DNA from: Rhodococcus gordoniae
GTDB lineage: Bacteria; Actinomycetota; Actinomycetes; Mycobacteriales; Mycobacteriaceae
Direction of reading: 5' to 3'
Assembly: GCF_001646655.1 (NCBI RefSeq)
Contig: NZ_LPZN01000048.1
Location: 1 to 64,000, forward strand
Length of the DNA stretch: 64,000 nt
Shown here: in pieces, positions 1-10,686 of the stretch
Numbering within the stretch: the stretch's first letter is position 1
How the letters are laid out: each line of letters begins with the position of its first letter
Translations under genes and position numbers: made by a program
Notes under the pieces: model-generated
Databases searched by the model: none
What the model saw: the letters and a program-made list of their open reading frames with translations, nothing else
Told to the model about the DNA's origin: nothing

Positions 1-158
1 ACTCCGTCGTGGTCTCCGACGACCCGGCCGAACACGTCGACCGCCTGTGCGAATTCGCCGATCTGGGCTTCGACGAGATCTACCTGCATCACGTCGGCCC
101 GGAGCAGCGTCCGTTCATCGACACCTTCGGTGACGCGGTGCTACCGCACCTGCCGTGA
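1..158 (+). CDS. LLM-class F420-dependent oxidoreductase, C-terminal fragment (5' end outside window)
   Basis: Only the last 51 codons are present, read from base 3 to the TGA at 156-158. The tail contains LGFDEIYLHHVG followed by a phenylalanine-rich helix and a final VLPHLP. This matches the C-terminus of luciferase-like F420-dependent oxidoreductases of the glucose-6-phosphate dehydrogenase-like subgroup, where a GFDEIYLHNVG-type segment precedes the last helix of the TIM barrel. The cofactor-binding part is outside the window, so the substrate is unknown. The last codons and the stop lie in the first copy of a 24-bp direct duplication (136-183). A second full-length member of this superfamily lies at 59571-60557. 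Confidence 0.7.
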   Translation, partial: SVVVSDDPAEHVDRLCEFADLGFDEIYLHHVGPEQRPFIDTFGDAVLPHLP

Positions 159-183
159 TCGGTGCTGCCGCACCTGTCGTGAT
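136..183. repeat. 24-bp tandem duplication spanning a stop codon
   Basis: Bases 136-159 and 160-183 are two adjacent 24-bp units, both starting CGGTGCT and ending CGTGAT, that differ at only two positions. The first copy holds the last codons and the TGA of the oxidoreductase. The second copy is non-coding and ends on the first base of the reverse-strand stop of the next gene, so the duplication fills the whole space between two converging genes. Confidence 0.8.
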
Positions 184-467
184 CAGGGCTGACGCGGACC
201 GGGCTGCGCTTCGGGACCGGGGCCGCCCTCGGGACCCGGTTGCCCGCCCGGCTCCGGCTGCGCTCCCGGAACGGGATTACCGGTGGTACCCAGATGTTTG
301 CGGGCGGCGTCCTGCGCCTTGTCGACGTGCTGGGCGTACTTCCCGCCGGTACGTCCGTCGACGTGGTCGCCGGCCTTCTCGATGAAACCGTCGGCCTTGT
401 CCGGATTCTTCTCGGCGTAGTCCTTGCCCTTGTTCACAAGGCCCTTCAGCGAATCCATGAAACCCAT
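183..467 (-). CDS. Rv0909-type antitoxin-like protein
   Basis: A 94-residue protein starting MGFMDSLKGLVNKGKDYAEK. The N-terminal half (about 1-55) is a charged helical segment with repeated K/D/G and matches the small actinobacterial antitoxin family typified by M. tuberculosis Rv0909. The last 40 residues are a low-complexity Gly/Pro/Glu/Gln tail not expected in the core family. The ATG at 467 is chosen because GAGGGAAGGA sits just upstream on the minus strand; a longer frame to 512 lacks a good site. It follows ctpE downstream, as Rv0909 neighbours Rv0908 (ctpE) in M. tuberculosis. The Rv0910-like toxin partner is not visible here, so an antitoxin role is only inferred from family. Confidence 0.75.
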   Translation of the reverse strand: MGFMDSLKGLVNKGKDYAEKNPDKADGFIEKAGDHVDGRTGGKYAQHVDKAQDAARKHLGTTGNPVPGAQPEPGGQPGPEGGPGPEAQPGPRQP

Positions 468-530
468 AGCGCGGTCCTTCCCTCGTGCAGAGTGCCGTGG
501 GTCCGGGCACACCGAACCATGTGCTCCGAG

Positions 531-3008
<2,478 letters not shown>

Positions 3009-3060
3009 GACGAACCAGATTAGGGTACGAAAGCGAACAACCGGCGTCGTGGCGGGTGGA

Positions 3061-4179
3061 TCAGCTCGACGCAAGCCACCACGGATCGACCACGACGGGT
3101 TTGGATATATCGATCCGTTGCCCCGGCATCGGCACCGCGGTGGTCACCTCCGACTCCCTCGCCGCGGGTAGCAGCCGGGCGACCGGTTCCGACCAGGCGT
3201 GGAAGGCGAGATCGAAGGTTCCCCAGTGCACCGGGACGAGCAGGCTGTCGCGCCGGTCGACACCCCCGAGGTCGAGGTGCGTGCGTACCGCCTCCTCGGG
3301 ATTCATGTGCACGTCGGGCCAGCGCTTGTCGTAGGCGCCGACGGGCAGCAGCGTGAAGTCGAACGGGCCGTAGGCTTCGCCGACATCCGCGAACCGCGGG
3401 GTGTAGCCGCTGTCGCCGCCGAAGAACACCCGACGCGTCGGTCCGGTGAACACCCACGACGACCACAGGGTGATGTTGCGCTGGAGACCGCGTCCGGAGA
3501 AATGCCGGGCCTCGGTGCACGTGATGCGCAGCCCGTCCACCTCGACGTGCTCGTCCCAGTCGAGTTCGACGATGCGTTCCTCGGCGATCCGCCATCTGCG
3601 CAGGTGCGCGCCCACACCGAGCGGTACGACGAAGCGGGCGGTCGGTTGCAGCACGGCGAGACTCTCGACCGTGAACCTGTCGAGATGGTCGTAATGGTCG
3701 TGCGAGATCACCACCGCGTCGAGGCGCGGCAGGGTCTGCAACTCGGCCGGCACCGGGTGCAGGCGCGCCGGGCCGACGGTCGGTGACGGCGAGACCCGCT
3801 CGCTCCACACCGGGTCGCACAGCACCCGGTAACCGTCGACCTCCACGAGCGTGCTCGAGTGCCCGAACCACGTCACGGCGAGCTCTGCCGCGTCGACCGG
3901 AGCGAGATAGGGCGACAACGGCACCTCGGCGCGAGGTCTCCCCCGGGATCCGCGAGTGAGCAGGTCCTTCGCGAAACCGCCCGCCGCCTCGGGGCCGAGC
4001 ACGGACGCCGGATCGGTGTTGTGGAACCGACCGCCGCGGTAACGGGGCGACGCGGCGGCGTAGGGGCGGATGTCGGAGACCGAGGCGCCGAGGGAACCGG
4101 GCAGCCCGTTCACGGCGCGTGCGACCCACAGCGTGCCCGCGCCCGCGAGGGCGGCGGAGACCGCAGACCGGATGTTCAT
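3061..4179 (-). CDS. Metallo-beta-lactamase-fold hydrolase, Rv0906/NAPE-PLD-like
   Basis: A 372-residue MBL-fold protein. The N-terminus ([20 protein letters not shown]) is hydrophobic and may be a membrane anchor or signal. The metal site is seen as HDHYDHLD (an HxHxDH motif), later His residues in EARHFSG and GGDSGYTPR, and a C-terminal PVHWGTFD. The order matches the NAPE-PLD-like/UlaG-like branch typified by Rv0906 in M. tuberculosis. It probably hydrolyses a phosphodiester or lipid-linked substrate at the envelope; the substrate is not known. The ATG at 4179 overlaps the echA6 stop (ATGA), so the two genes are probably translationally coupled. ctpE follows 52 nt downstream on the same strand. 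Confidence 0.85.
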   Translation of the reverse strand: MNIRSAVSAALAGAGTLWVARAVNGLPGSLGASVSDIRPYAAASPRYRGGRFHNTDPASVLGPEAAGGFAKDLLTRGSRGRPRAEVPLSPYLAPVDAAELAVTWFGHSSTLVEVDGYRVLCDPVWSERVSPSPTVGPARLHPVPAELQTLPRLDAVVISHDHYDHLDRFTVESLAVLQPTARFVVPLGVGAHLRRWRIAEERIVELDWDEHVEVDGLRITCTEARHFSGRGLQRNITLWSSWVFTGPTRRVFFGGDSGYTPRFADVGEAYGPFDFTLLPVGAYDKRWPDVHMNPEEAVRTHLDLGGVDRRDSLLVPVHWGTFDLAFHAWSEPVARLLPAARESEVTTAVPMPGQRIDISKPVVVDPWWLASS

Positions 4180-4907
4180 CGTCCGCGGAAGATCGGGTCG
4201 CGGCGCTCGGCACGAGCGAGCCGGGCTTCCTGGACGTCTTCGCTGAGCCACGCCGCGGCGAGCGCGGCGGTCTGCTCGGGGGTGGCCTCGTCGCGGGTGC
4301 CGTCGTCGTTGAGGAACAACTTCATCGCATGCAACGACAGCGGCGCGAGTTTCGCGATCTCGCGCGCCCATGCCTGAGCGTCGGCGAGGTCACCGATGCG
4401 GTTGGCGAGTCCGCGCGCGAGGGCTTCTTCGGCGTGGACGGGCTCGGCGGCGAGGAAGACGGAGCGCGCAGGACCTCCGCCGAGGAGCGAGGCGAGTCGC
4501 CGGACGGTCCAGCGATCGACCGAGATGCCCAGTCGTGCAGCGGGTACCGCGAAACGCCCGGTGGGAGCCACGACCCGGAGGTCTGCGGCCAGCGTGAGCT
4601 GGGTGCCGGCACCGATGGCGGGGCCGTTGACGGCCGCGATCACCGGGATCGGGGCTTCCACGATGGTGCGCAACATCTCGGCGAGGCTGTCGGTGAATCC
4701 TTCGGCGTAGACGTCGCCGGAGAGGTCGGCGCCGGCACAGAAGCTCGTGCCCCGTCCGGTGATCACCATGACCCGCGCGTCGTCGGCCACGGCCTTCTCC
4801 ACCGCTTCGCGGATCTCCACGCACAACTGCGTGTTGAGCGCGTTCCTGCGCTCCTCGCGTTGCAGTTCCACGGTCACGACGTCGCCGTCGCGGCTGATCC
4901 CGATCAT
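4176..4907 (-). CDS. echA6: Enoyl-CoA hydratase-like crotonase, EchA6-like
   Basis: A 243-residue crotonase, the same length as M. tuberculosis EchA6 (Rv0905). The oxyanion-hole region appears as SFCAGADLSGDVY and NGPAIGAGTQL, and LNDDGTRDEA near the C-terminus is very close to EchA6. Mycobacterial EchA6 lacks normal hydratase catalysis and binds acyl-CoAs, feeding them into mycolic acid precursor synthesis. The same role is plausible in a mycolate-producing host but is inferred. The gene leads a minus-strand operon with the MBL hydrolase and then ctpE, the same neighbourhood as Rv0905-Rv0908. MIGISRDGD at 4907 aligns with the family start. Confidence 0.87.
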   Translation of the reverse strand: MIGISRDGDVVTVELQREERRNALNTQLCVEIREAVEKAVADDARVMVITGRGTSFCAGADLSGDVYAEGFTDSLAEMLRTIVEAPIPVIAAVNGPAIGAGTQLTLAADLRVVAPTGRFAVPAARLGISVDRWTVRRLASLLGGGPARSVFLAAEPVHAEEALARGLANRIGDLADAQAWAREIAKLAPLSLHAMKLFLNDDGTRDEATPEQTAALAAAWLSEDVQEARLARAERRDPIFRGR

Positions 4908-5030
4908 GTGCGATCCCCATCCCTTCGTCAGCGAACACCCCGCATCATTCCATCAGTTCGGGCGTGCACTGATCGCCTGATCCGATTTCGGTGGGTCCGG
5001 CACCGCTGAGCGGGGGTAGAACCACCGACA

Positions 5031-5714
5031 TCAATGGAACCAGTCGAGGAGCCGGCCCCGCGACCAGCAGCGCGCCACCGCATCCACGCGTTGCCGAGAC
5101 CCCTCGTACAGCGCGATGCCGACGATGCTGTGGCCGGAGGCAGGGCGATCGCCGAGTGTCGGAACCGACGGCGCGACGCCCACCCCCTCGGCCGACACCC
5201 ATGCGACCGTCCGCCCCGCAGCGGCGTCCCGGAGGCGGTCGACGAATGCCGGGCGCCGCGGGATCGGGAGACGCGACAGCGCCCAGGTCGTCGTCACGAC
5301 GGGCAGAGCGTCCTCGGGTACGGCCGCGATCGCTTCGGGCAGCAGGTCCACGATGTCGCCGCGGAACCGGAGGGGTGGATCCACGGCGAACAGAGCGTCC
5401 TCGATGTCGGGCCTGTTGCGGGTCACCGCGACGCGCGCGACCACCGGAGGCATCGCCCGGCCGGGGACCGACCCGCCGTTGACGATCGAACAGTTCTCCT
5501 GCACAGAAGAATTCGGGTCGCCCAGGAACAGGCCGTCGCTGTAGGTGATGCCCACGCGGTCGACACACAGGTTCAGGGCTGCGGGGCGCCCCACATCGAT
5601 CAGACCGATCGCGGTCGCTCCCGCGCGGTGGGCAGCCTCGGTGACCGCCGGGTGGAGCACCGCGTAGCGCCCCGTCTCGTCGGTGGCAGTTCTCCCTCGC
5701 GCCGTGCCGGCCAT
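5031..5714 (-). CDS. DUF2332-like protein, apparently N-terminally shortened
   Basis: A 227-residue protein that resembles the C-terminal two thirds of DUF2332 proteins: a GRYAVLHPAV segment (cf. NEVGRCA..LPAL), then GLIDVGRPAALNLCVDRVG (cf. the EVGASAGLNL motif) and a C-terminal region ending in a tryptophan- and arginine-rich segment. Typical DUF2332 proteins are about 330-350 residues, so roughly 100 N-terminal residues are missing. The shortened frame still has a good ribosome-binding site (GAGGAG overlapping the upstream gene's stop) and an ATG at 5714, so it is probably expressed rather than dead. It is the third gene of an operon with the SPFH and ribbon-helix-helix genes, 6 nt after the latter. 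Function unknown. Confidence 0.65.
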   Translation of the reverse strand: MAGTARGRTATDETGRYAVLHPAVTEAAHRAGATAIGLIDVGRPAALNLCVDRVGITYSDGLFLGDPNSSVQENCSIVNGGSVPGRAMPPVVARVAVTRNRPDIEDALFAVDPPLRFRGDIVDLLPEAIAAVPEDALPVVTTTWALSRLPIPRRPAFVDRLRDAAAGRTVAWVSAEGVGVAPSVPTLGDRPASGHSIVGIALYEGSRQRVDAVARCWSRGRLLDWFH

Positions 5715-5720
5715 GTCTGC

Positions 5721-5924
5721 TCACTCCTCGTCGTCGGCACGTGGACGGCCGGGCCCGCGCATGCGGCCCACCTCGCGCGGCAGCCGGTCGGCATCGGCGA
5801 GGGCACGCCGGAGCAGGAATTCGATCTGAGCGTTGGTGCTGCGCAACTCGTCGGCAGCCCACCGCGCGAGCGCGTCGTGGACTGCCGGGTCGAGGCGCAG
5901 CAACACCTTCTTACGTTCGGGCAT
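5721..5924 (-). CDS. Small Arc/HicB-type ribbon-helix-helix DNA-binding protein
   Basis: A 67-residue protein beginning MPERKKVLLRLDPAVHDALA. A short beta strand (KKVLLRLD) followed by two helices (PAVHDALARWAADELRS, then NAQIEFLLRRALADA) is the ribbon-helix-helix layout of Arc, MetJ and HicB-type antitoxins; the strand residues would contact DNA as a dimer. The start has AGGGATC upstream and lies 12 nt after the SPFH stop. SPFH plus a small RHH gene is a recurring actinobacterial pairing, which suggests that the RHH protein autoregulates the operon, perhaps at the GTGATATCAC palindrome (6861-6870). No toxin-like gene is adjacent, so an antitoxin role is unsupported. Confidence 0.8.
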   Translation of the reverse strand: MPERKKVLLRLDPAVHDALARWAADELRSTNAQIEFLLRRALADADRLPREVGRMRGPGRPRADDEE

Positions 5925-5936
5925 GCCGCATGATCC

Positions 5937-6827
5937 CTACTGGTACAGCGATCCCGTGTTGAGGACGGGCTGAGCACTCTGGTCGCCGCACAATACGACG
6001 AGGAGGTTCGAGACCATCGCAGCTTTGCGTTCTTCGTCGAGTTCGACGGTGTGTTCGGCCTCGAGGCGGGCCAGTGCGGTTCCGACCATCGACACGGCAC
6101 CCTTGACGATCTGCTCGCGGGCGGCGATGACGGCACCGGCCTGCTGGCGTCGCAGCATCGCCTGGGCGATCTCGGGTGCGTAGGCGAGCTGGTTGATGCG
6201 GGTCTCGATGACGCGGATACCGGCGGACTGCACGCGGTCGTGGACCTCGGCCGAGAGCTTGGTGGTGATCTCGTCGGCGTTCTGGCGCAGCGACATCACT
6301 TCCGGCGCACCGTCGTAGGGGTAGGAGCCGGCGATGTGGCGGACCGCGGCCTCGGTCTGGACCGCGACGAATTCCTCGAAGTCGTCGACGTCGAAGACCG
6401 CCCGCGCGGTGTCCTCGACCTGCCACACGATCACCGCCGAGATCTCGATGGGGTTGCCGTCGGCGTCGTTGACCTTGGCCTTGCCGGTCTCGTGGTTGCG
6501 GATGCGTGTGGAGATCTTGCGCCGGGTGTTGAGCGGGTTCATCCAGCGCAGACCTGGTTCACGCAGGGTGCCGGTGTACGAACTGCCGAGGAGCTGGAGG
6601 ACGCGCGCCTCGTTCGGCTCGACGAGGACGAGTCCGGCGAGTGACACGAGGGCGAGCACCGCGATCACAGCGCCGACGACGATCAGGGGAACCATCACCT
6701 CGACCGCTCCCCAGCCGATCAGCCCGGCGCCGACGGCGACCGCGACCAGAGCGGCGATCAGTACGGGCCAACCGTTGGACGAGGCGCCCGGCCGCTCGGT
6801 GGTGACGGGTGATTGCACGATATTCAT
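5937..6827 (-). CDS. SPFH/Band 7 (stomatin-prohibitin-like) membrane protein
   Basis: A 296-residue protein with two closely spaced hydrophobic segments near residues 22-65 (a hairpin), then LVLVEPNEARVLQLLGSSY, the usual entry to the SPFH domain (about 66-230), and a helical tail containing EIAQAMLRRQQAGAVIAARE. These are hallmarks of stomatin-type scaffold proteins that form membrane microdomain assemblies and often partner with proteases or envelope stress proteins. The start MNIVQSP at 6827 is supported by GGGAGGTAGG just upstream. It is the first gene of the operon SPFH - RHH - DUF2332-like. The divergent intergenic space with the flavin monooxygenase holds a perfect 10-bp palindrome. 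Confidence 0.87.
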   Translation of the reverse strand: MNIVQSPVTTERPGASSNGWPVLIAALVAVAVGAGLIGWGAVEVMVPLIVVGAVIAVLALVSLAGLVLVEPNEARVLQLLGSSYTGTLREPGLRWMNPLNTRRKISTRIRNHETGKAKVNDADGNPIEISAVIVWQVEDTARAVFDVDDFEEFVAVQTEAAVRHIAGSYPYDGAPEVMSLRQNADEITTKLSAEVHDRVQSAGIRVIETRINQLAYAPEIAQAMLRRQQAGAVIAAREQIVKGAVSMVGTALARLEAEHTVELDEERKAAMVSNLLVVLCGDQSAQPVLNTGSLYQ

Positions 6828-6860
6828 GTTCCTACCTCCCAGAGTCAAAGCGATATAAAA

Positions 6861-6870
6861 GTGATATCAC
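6861..6870. promoter_or_regulatory. Palindrome GTGATATCAC in divergent promoter region
   Basis: A perfect 10-bp palindrome, GTGATATCAC, lies 34-43 nt upstream of the SPFH start codon, in an unusually AT-rich patch that also has another GATAT at 6852-6856. Ribbon-helix-helix proteins bind short inverted or direct repeats, and the operon encodes one, so an autoregulatory operator is plausible. Binding is inference. Confidence 0.45.
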
Positions 6871-6958
6871 ATTTATTCGGTGGCCGACAGCGTTCGCTCC
6901 GCGCACGGTCCGCGAGAGCGGCATGATGAAGGACAACGATCCGACAGGGAGGCTCGTG

Positions 6959-8089
6959 ATGATCGCCGACGAGGCACTCGATGCTGCCGGCACGCGCACC
7001 GCCGACGCGACACCGGTGGACATCGTCGTCATCGGCGCCGGACAGGCCGGCCTGTCGACCGCCTACTTCCTCACGCGATTCGGAGTCGCACCCGAGACCG
7101 GATTCGTCGTCCTCGACCGCTCGTTCGGCCCCGGCGGGGCATGGCAGGACCGCTGGCCGTCGCTCACCCTGAACACCGTCAACGGCGTCCACGACCTGCC
7201 GGGCCTCGCATTCGCGGACGTCGTCGACACCTCCGCGGGAGAAGTCCCGGCGGCGTCGGCGGTACCGCAGTACTACGCCGCCTACGAGAAGGAGTTCGAC
7301 CTCCCCGTCCATCGCCCGACCACGGTCCGGGTCGTATGCGACCGCGGCGACCGGTTACGCGTGGAGACCGAGTCGGCCGTCTACGCCGCCCGCGGCATCG
7401 TCAACGCGACCGGCACGTGGGAGCGGCCCTTCGTCCCGTGGTATCCGGGGGCCGCGCAGTTCACCGGGCGGCAACTGCACACCAAGGACTACCGGACGGC
7501 CGACGAGTTCACCGGACAGCACGTGCTCGTCGTCGGCGGCGGCATCTCGGCGGTGCAACTCCTCGACGAGATCTCCCGCGTCACCGAGACCACCTGGGTG
7601 ACACGTCGCGAACCCGCTTGGAGGGACGAACCTTTCACGTCCGCACGGGGTCACGCCGCCGTCGCGCTCGTCGAGGACCGGGTGCGACGCGGACTGCCAC
7701 CCGGATCGGTCGTCTCCGTCACCGGGCTCCCCCTCACCCCGGCGCTGCGCGCCGCACGCGAACGCGGTGCACTGGAGCGGTCGCCGATGTTCTCCGAGAT
7801 CACCGAGACCGGTGTCCGGTGGAGCGACGGCCGAACCCTCGACGTCGACGTCATTCTGTGGTGCACCGGTTTCCGGAGTTCCCTCGACCACCTGGCTCCC
7901 CTGTCGTTGCGCAACTCCGGTGGCGGCATCACCATGGCCGGCCGCCTCGCGACCCGGGTCGCGAAGGATCCGCGCATCCACCTCGTCGGGTACGGTCCGT
8001 CCGCGTCCACGATCGGTGCGAACCGGGCCGGGCGCGCCGCCGCGCGCGAACTGCTCGACCATCTCACCGGGGAGGTGCCGCAGCAGTGA
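6959..8089 (+). CDS. Flavin-dependent monooxygenase / FAD-NAD(P)-binding oxidoreductase
   Basis: A 376-residue protein. IVVIGAGQAGLSTAYFL near residue 20 is an N-terminal FAD-binding GxGxxG Rossmann motif and VLVVGGGISAVQLLDE about halfway is the NAD(P)H-binding one. ATGTW and CTGF segments are also typical of flavin-containing monooxygenases and CzcO-like enzymes. It would hydroxylate or oxidise a small molecule with NADPH and oxygen; the substrate is unknown. ATG 6959 is chosen because GGGAGG sits 6 nt upstream; in-frame ATGs at 6923/6926 and a GTG at 6956 are possible. The stop overlaps the GTG of the downstream protease gene (GTGA), so the two are likely translated together. Confidence 0.82.
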   Translation: MIADEALDAAGTRTADATPVDIVVIGAGQAGLSTAYFLTRFGVAPETGFVVLDRSFGPGGAWQDRWPSLTLNTVNGVHDLPGLAFADVVDTSAGEVPAASAVPQYYAAYEKEFDLPVHRPTTVRVVCDRGDRLRVETESAVYAARGIVNATGTWERPFVPWYPGAAQFTGRQLHTKDYRTADEFTGQHVLVVGGGISAVQLLDEISRVTETTWVTRREPAWRDEPFTSARGHAAVALVEDRVRRGLPPGSVVSVTGLPLTPALRAARERGALERSPMFSEITETGVRWSDGRTLDVDVILWCTGFRSSLDHLAPLSLRNSGGGITMAGRLATRVAKDPRIHLVGYGPSASTIGANRAGRAAARELLDHLTGEVPQQ

Positions 8090-9159
8090 GTGGGCGGGGC
8101 GGATCGGTACTGCTGGTCGCGCTCGCGACCACCGCCAGCCTCGTCGCCTCGTCGCCGGTCCTGGTCGACATCGCCCTTCCTCCCCCACCGCCGGCGCCGG
8201 CCGCACCTCCACCGACACCGCTGACGGCCGACGAGCTCGTCGCGCGTACCGTGCCGGTCGTCGTAACCATCGATGCGAGCGCGGGATGGACCGGGATGAC
8301 GGGCACCGGGATCGTGCTCACCCCCGACGGCACGGTCGTCACGAATCATCATGTGGTGAGCGGGGCCACCGACATCAGCGCGGTGAGCGGTGCCGACGGA
8401 TCGATCTACGACGCGGAGGTCCTCGGTTACGACCGCGAACGCGATCTCGCCGTCCTGCAGCTCGGCACCGCGAGCGATCTCCCGGCCGCGACGATCGCCG
8501 ACATCCTGCCGCCGGTGGGTTCCCGCGTCACGGCCTTCGGCAACTCGGAGGGTGGCGGAGTCGTCGTGGCCACCCCCGGCACCATCGTCGAGTTCGACCG
8601 CAACGTCGTGGTGCGCGACGCCACGAACGGGTCGCGACACCGTCTCACGGGGATGATCCGCACCGACGCCCCGATCCGGCCGGGCGATTCCGGTGGGCCC
8701 CTCGTCGACGACTACGGAACGGTCGTGGGCATCAACACCGCGGGTGCCGTGCAACGGAACACCGACACCTCGCCCGGGACGAGACCCGAGGCGTATGCCG
8801 TGCCCATCGCCGAGGCGATGACGGTCGTCGAGCAGGTGCGCGCAGGCGCGAGCGAAGGATCGGTGCACGTGGGTCCCACGCCGCGGCTGGGCGCGAGCGT
8901 CACCACCGCACGCAAGGACGGACAGGATCTCGGTGTCGAGGTGCTGTGGGTGTCCTACGACAGTCCCGCCTATCGTGCCGGACTCGATGCCGGCGACGTC
9001 GTGGTGTCCTTCGACGGTGAGCCGGTCTCGTCGACCGCCGAACTCGAGCAACGGCTGCTGCGACGGCGTCCCGGCGATGTCGTGTCGATCGAGTGGACCA
9101 CCGAGAGTGGCGAAAAGCGTTCCACCGAGATCGTTCTCGAATCCGGACCGGCACGCTGA
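8086..9159 (+). CDS. Trypsin-like (HtrA/DegP-type) serine protease with PDZ domain
   Basis: A 357-residue secreted or membrane-anchored protease. A hydrophobic N-terminal segment (about 5-26) precedes a Pro/Ala-rich linker. The S1C catalytic triad is visible as VVTNHHVVSG (His), RERDLAVLQL (Asp) and RPGDSGGPL (Ser). The C-terminal 90 residues form a PDZ domain with SPAYRAGLDAGDVVVSFDG. Such proteases act in envelope protein quality control or signalling. The GTG at 8086 overlaps the monooxygenase stop. The transmembrane/linker arrangement resembles the small actinobacterial PepD/HtrA-like enzymes; no sensor kinase or sigma factor gene adjoins it. Confidence 0.87.
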   Translation: MSGRGGSVLLVALATTASLVASSPVLVDIALPPPPPAPAAPPPTPLTADELVARTVPVVVTIDASAGWTGMTGTGIVLTPDGTVVTNHHVVSGATDISAVSGADGSIYDAEVLGYDRERDLAVLQLGTASDLPAATIADILPPVGSRVTAFGNSEGGGVVVATPGTIVEFDRNVVVRDATNGSRHRLTGMIRTDAPIRPGDSGGPLVDDYGTVVGINTAGAVQRNTDTSPGTRPEAYAVPIAEAMTVVEQVRAGASEGSVHVGPTPRLGASVTTARKDGQDLGVEVLWVSYDSPAYRAGLDAGDVVVSFDGEPVSSTAELEQRLLRRRPGDVVSIEWTTESGEKRSTEIVLESGPAR

Positions 9160-9274
9160 CGTCGCCGTTCACGAAAATCGGTTGATCCTCGGGCCGGCCG
9201 GCGAAGACACTCGACCTGGAGTCACCTCGAGGTCGCAAGATCTCATCGGACCGTTCGACGACCGGGGAAAGACG

Positions 9275-10618
9275 ATGAACAACCACACCGCACCACCGAC
9301 GCACAGGCGTCCGCGCCTGGCACGCGGGCCCGTGCGGCCGTTCGCCCACCCGCAGTACCGCCTGCTGATCCTGGCGCTCGCGGCGGGACTGCTGTCCGTG
9401 GGTACCTGGCTCATCGCGGTGGTGTGGCAGGTCGTCGACATGGGTGGCGGTCCGGCCGAACTGTCTTCGGTCGCAGTCGGACCGGCGGTCGGCATGCTCC
9501 TCGTCGCGCTTGCCGGCGGTGTCCTCGCCGACCGGATCCCCCAGCGCACCCTGCTTCTCACGACGTACATCGCACGTGCGGTGCTGGTGGCGGTGACGGC
9601 GGCACTCGCCGTCGGCGGATCGCTCACCTTCGGGCATCTCACCGTCGTGGGGTTCGCGCTGGGGCTGGCGAACGGCGTCCAGTTCCCGGCCTATTCGGCG
9701 TTGCTGCCCTCCATCGTCCCTCCGCAGGACCTGCTCGCCGCCAACGGCGTCGAAGGAGTACTCCGGCCGACGCTCATGCAGGCGGCCGGCCCGGCGGCGG
9801 CGAGCGCTGTCGTGGCCGCCTCGTCCCCCGCAGTCGCGTTGTGCATGGTCGCGCTCCTCGAGGTGGCCGGGGCGCTGTGCGTTCTCGCGATGCGTCCGAC
9901 CGCGGTCCGCCGTGCCGGTGCACGGACGGGCAGAGTCAGCGGTTTCCGTTCCGTCGTGGACGATCTCGCGGAAGGCGTGCGGTTCACCGTGCGCACTCCC
10001 TGGTTGCTCGGAACGCTCCTCTTCGGGTCCGTCGCGGTCCTCTGCGTGCTGGGACCGATCGAGGTGCTCATCCCGTTCGCGATCCGCGAGTCGACCGGGG
10101 GTGGGCCGTCCCAGCACGCGATGGTGATGGCGGGTTTCGGCGTCGGTGGCGCCGTCGGGTCGACGATCGTGGCGTCGCTCCGGTTGCCGAGACGCTATCT
10201 CACCGTCCCGCTCCTGATGTGGGGTCTGGGCTGCGTCCCCCTCGCCGTCATCGGGGTCTCCGGGTCGGTGCCGATCATGATCGCCGCGGTGTTCGTCGTC
10301 GGCGCTCTGTTCAACGCCGGATCCGTCGTGTGGGGAACGCTGCTGCAACGGCGGGTGCCCGCGCACCTGCTGGGCCGGGTGTCGAGTCTCGACTTCTTCG
10401 TCTCGATCGTGTTCATGCCGCTGTCCATGGCCGTGGCCGGGCCGCTGGCCCTCACGGTCGGGCTCGCGCCGACCTTCGCGATCGCCGGGTCGGTGCCGGC
10501 CGTCGCCGCGGTGATCGTGATCGTCGCGGCCCGGACGCGGCGCGACGAGATCGACAATCCGCTCGACGCCGTCCCGGTGGGCGACGGTGGGATCGTGCCC
10601 GCGGAGTGCGGCGGCTGA
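9275..10618 (+). CDS. MFS transporter (drug/siderophore-type exporter)
   Basis: A 447-residue membrane protein with about 10-12 hydrophobic helices. After a basic N-terminus comes FAHPQYRLLILALAAGLL, and a GGVLADRIPQRTLLL segment forms the cytoplasmic loop between helices 2 and 3. This is typical of the MFS_3/EntS-like group (GG-x-LAD-R-x-x-RR). These export hydrophobic drugs, siderophores or peptides using the proton gradient; the substrate cannot be read from sequence. The ATG at 9275 follows a GGGGAAA ribosome-binding site. The gene stands 115 nt after the protease and 68 nt before the ABC-F gene, so it may have its own promoter. Confidence 0.82.
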   Translation: MNNHTAPPTHRRPRLARGPVRPFAHPQYRLLILALAAGLLSVGTWLIAVVWQVVDMGGGPAELSSVAVGPAVGMLLVALAGGVLADRIPQRTLLLTTYIARAVLVAVTAALAVGGSLTFGHLTVVGFALGLANGVQFPAYSALLPSIVPPQDLLAANGVEGVLRPTLMQAAGPAAASAVVAASSPAVALCMVALLEVAGALCVLAMRPTAVRRAGARTGRVSGFRSVVDDLAEGVRFTVRTPWLLGTLLFGSVAVLCVLGPIEVLIPFAIRESTGGGPSQHAMVMAGFGVGGAVGSTIVASLRLPRRYLTVPLLMWGLGCVPLAVIGVSGSVPIMIAAVFVVGALFNAGSVVWGTLLQRRVPAHLLGRVSSLDFFVSIVFMPLSMAVAGPLALTVGLAPTFAIAGSVPAVAAVIVIVAARTRRDEIDNPLDAVPVGDGGIVPAECGG

Positions 10619-10686
10619 GGGGCCGCTCGTGGCCGGTACCGACCCGCGCCCGACCTCGGACTCGTCGCACCCGGGATACTCGGTGC

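Noticed and set aside
183-467. Complete toxin-antitoxin module with the Rv0909-like protein
   Set aside because: No Rv0910-like (START/SRPBCC-type) toxin gene lies on either side; only the antitoxin-like member is visible.
5721-5924. HicA-HicB toxin-antitoxin pair
   Set aside because: The RHH protein resembles HicB's DNA-binding part, but no HicA-like double-stranded RNA-binding toxin frame was found nearby.
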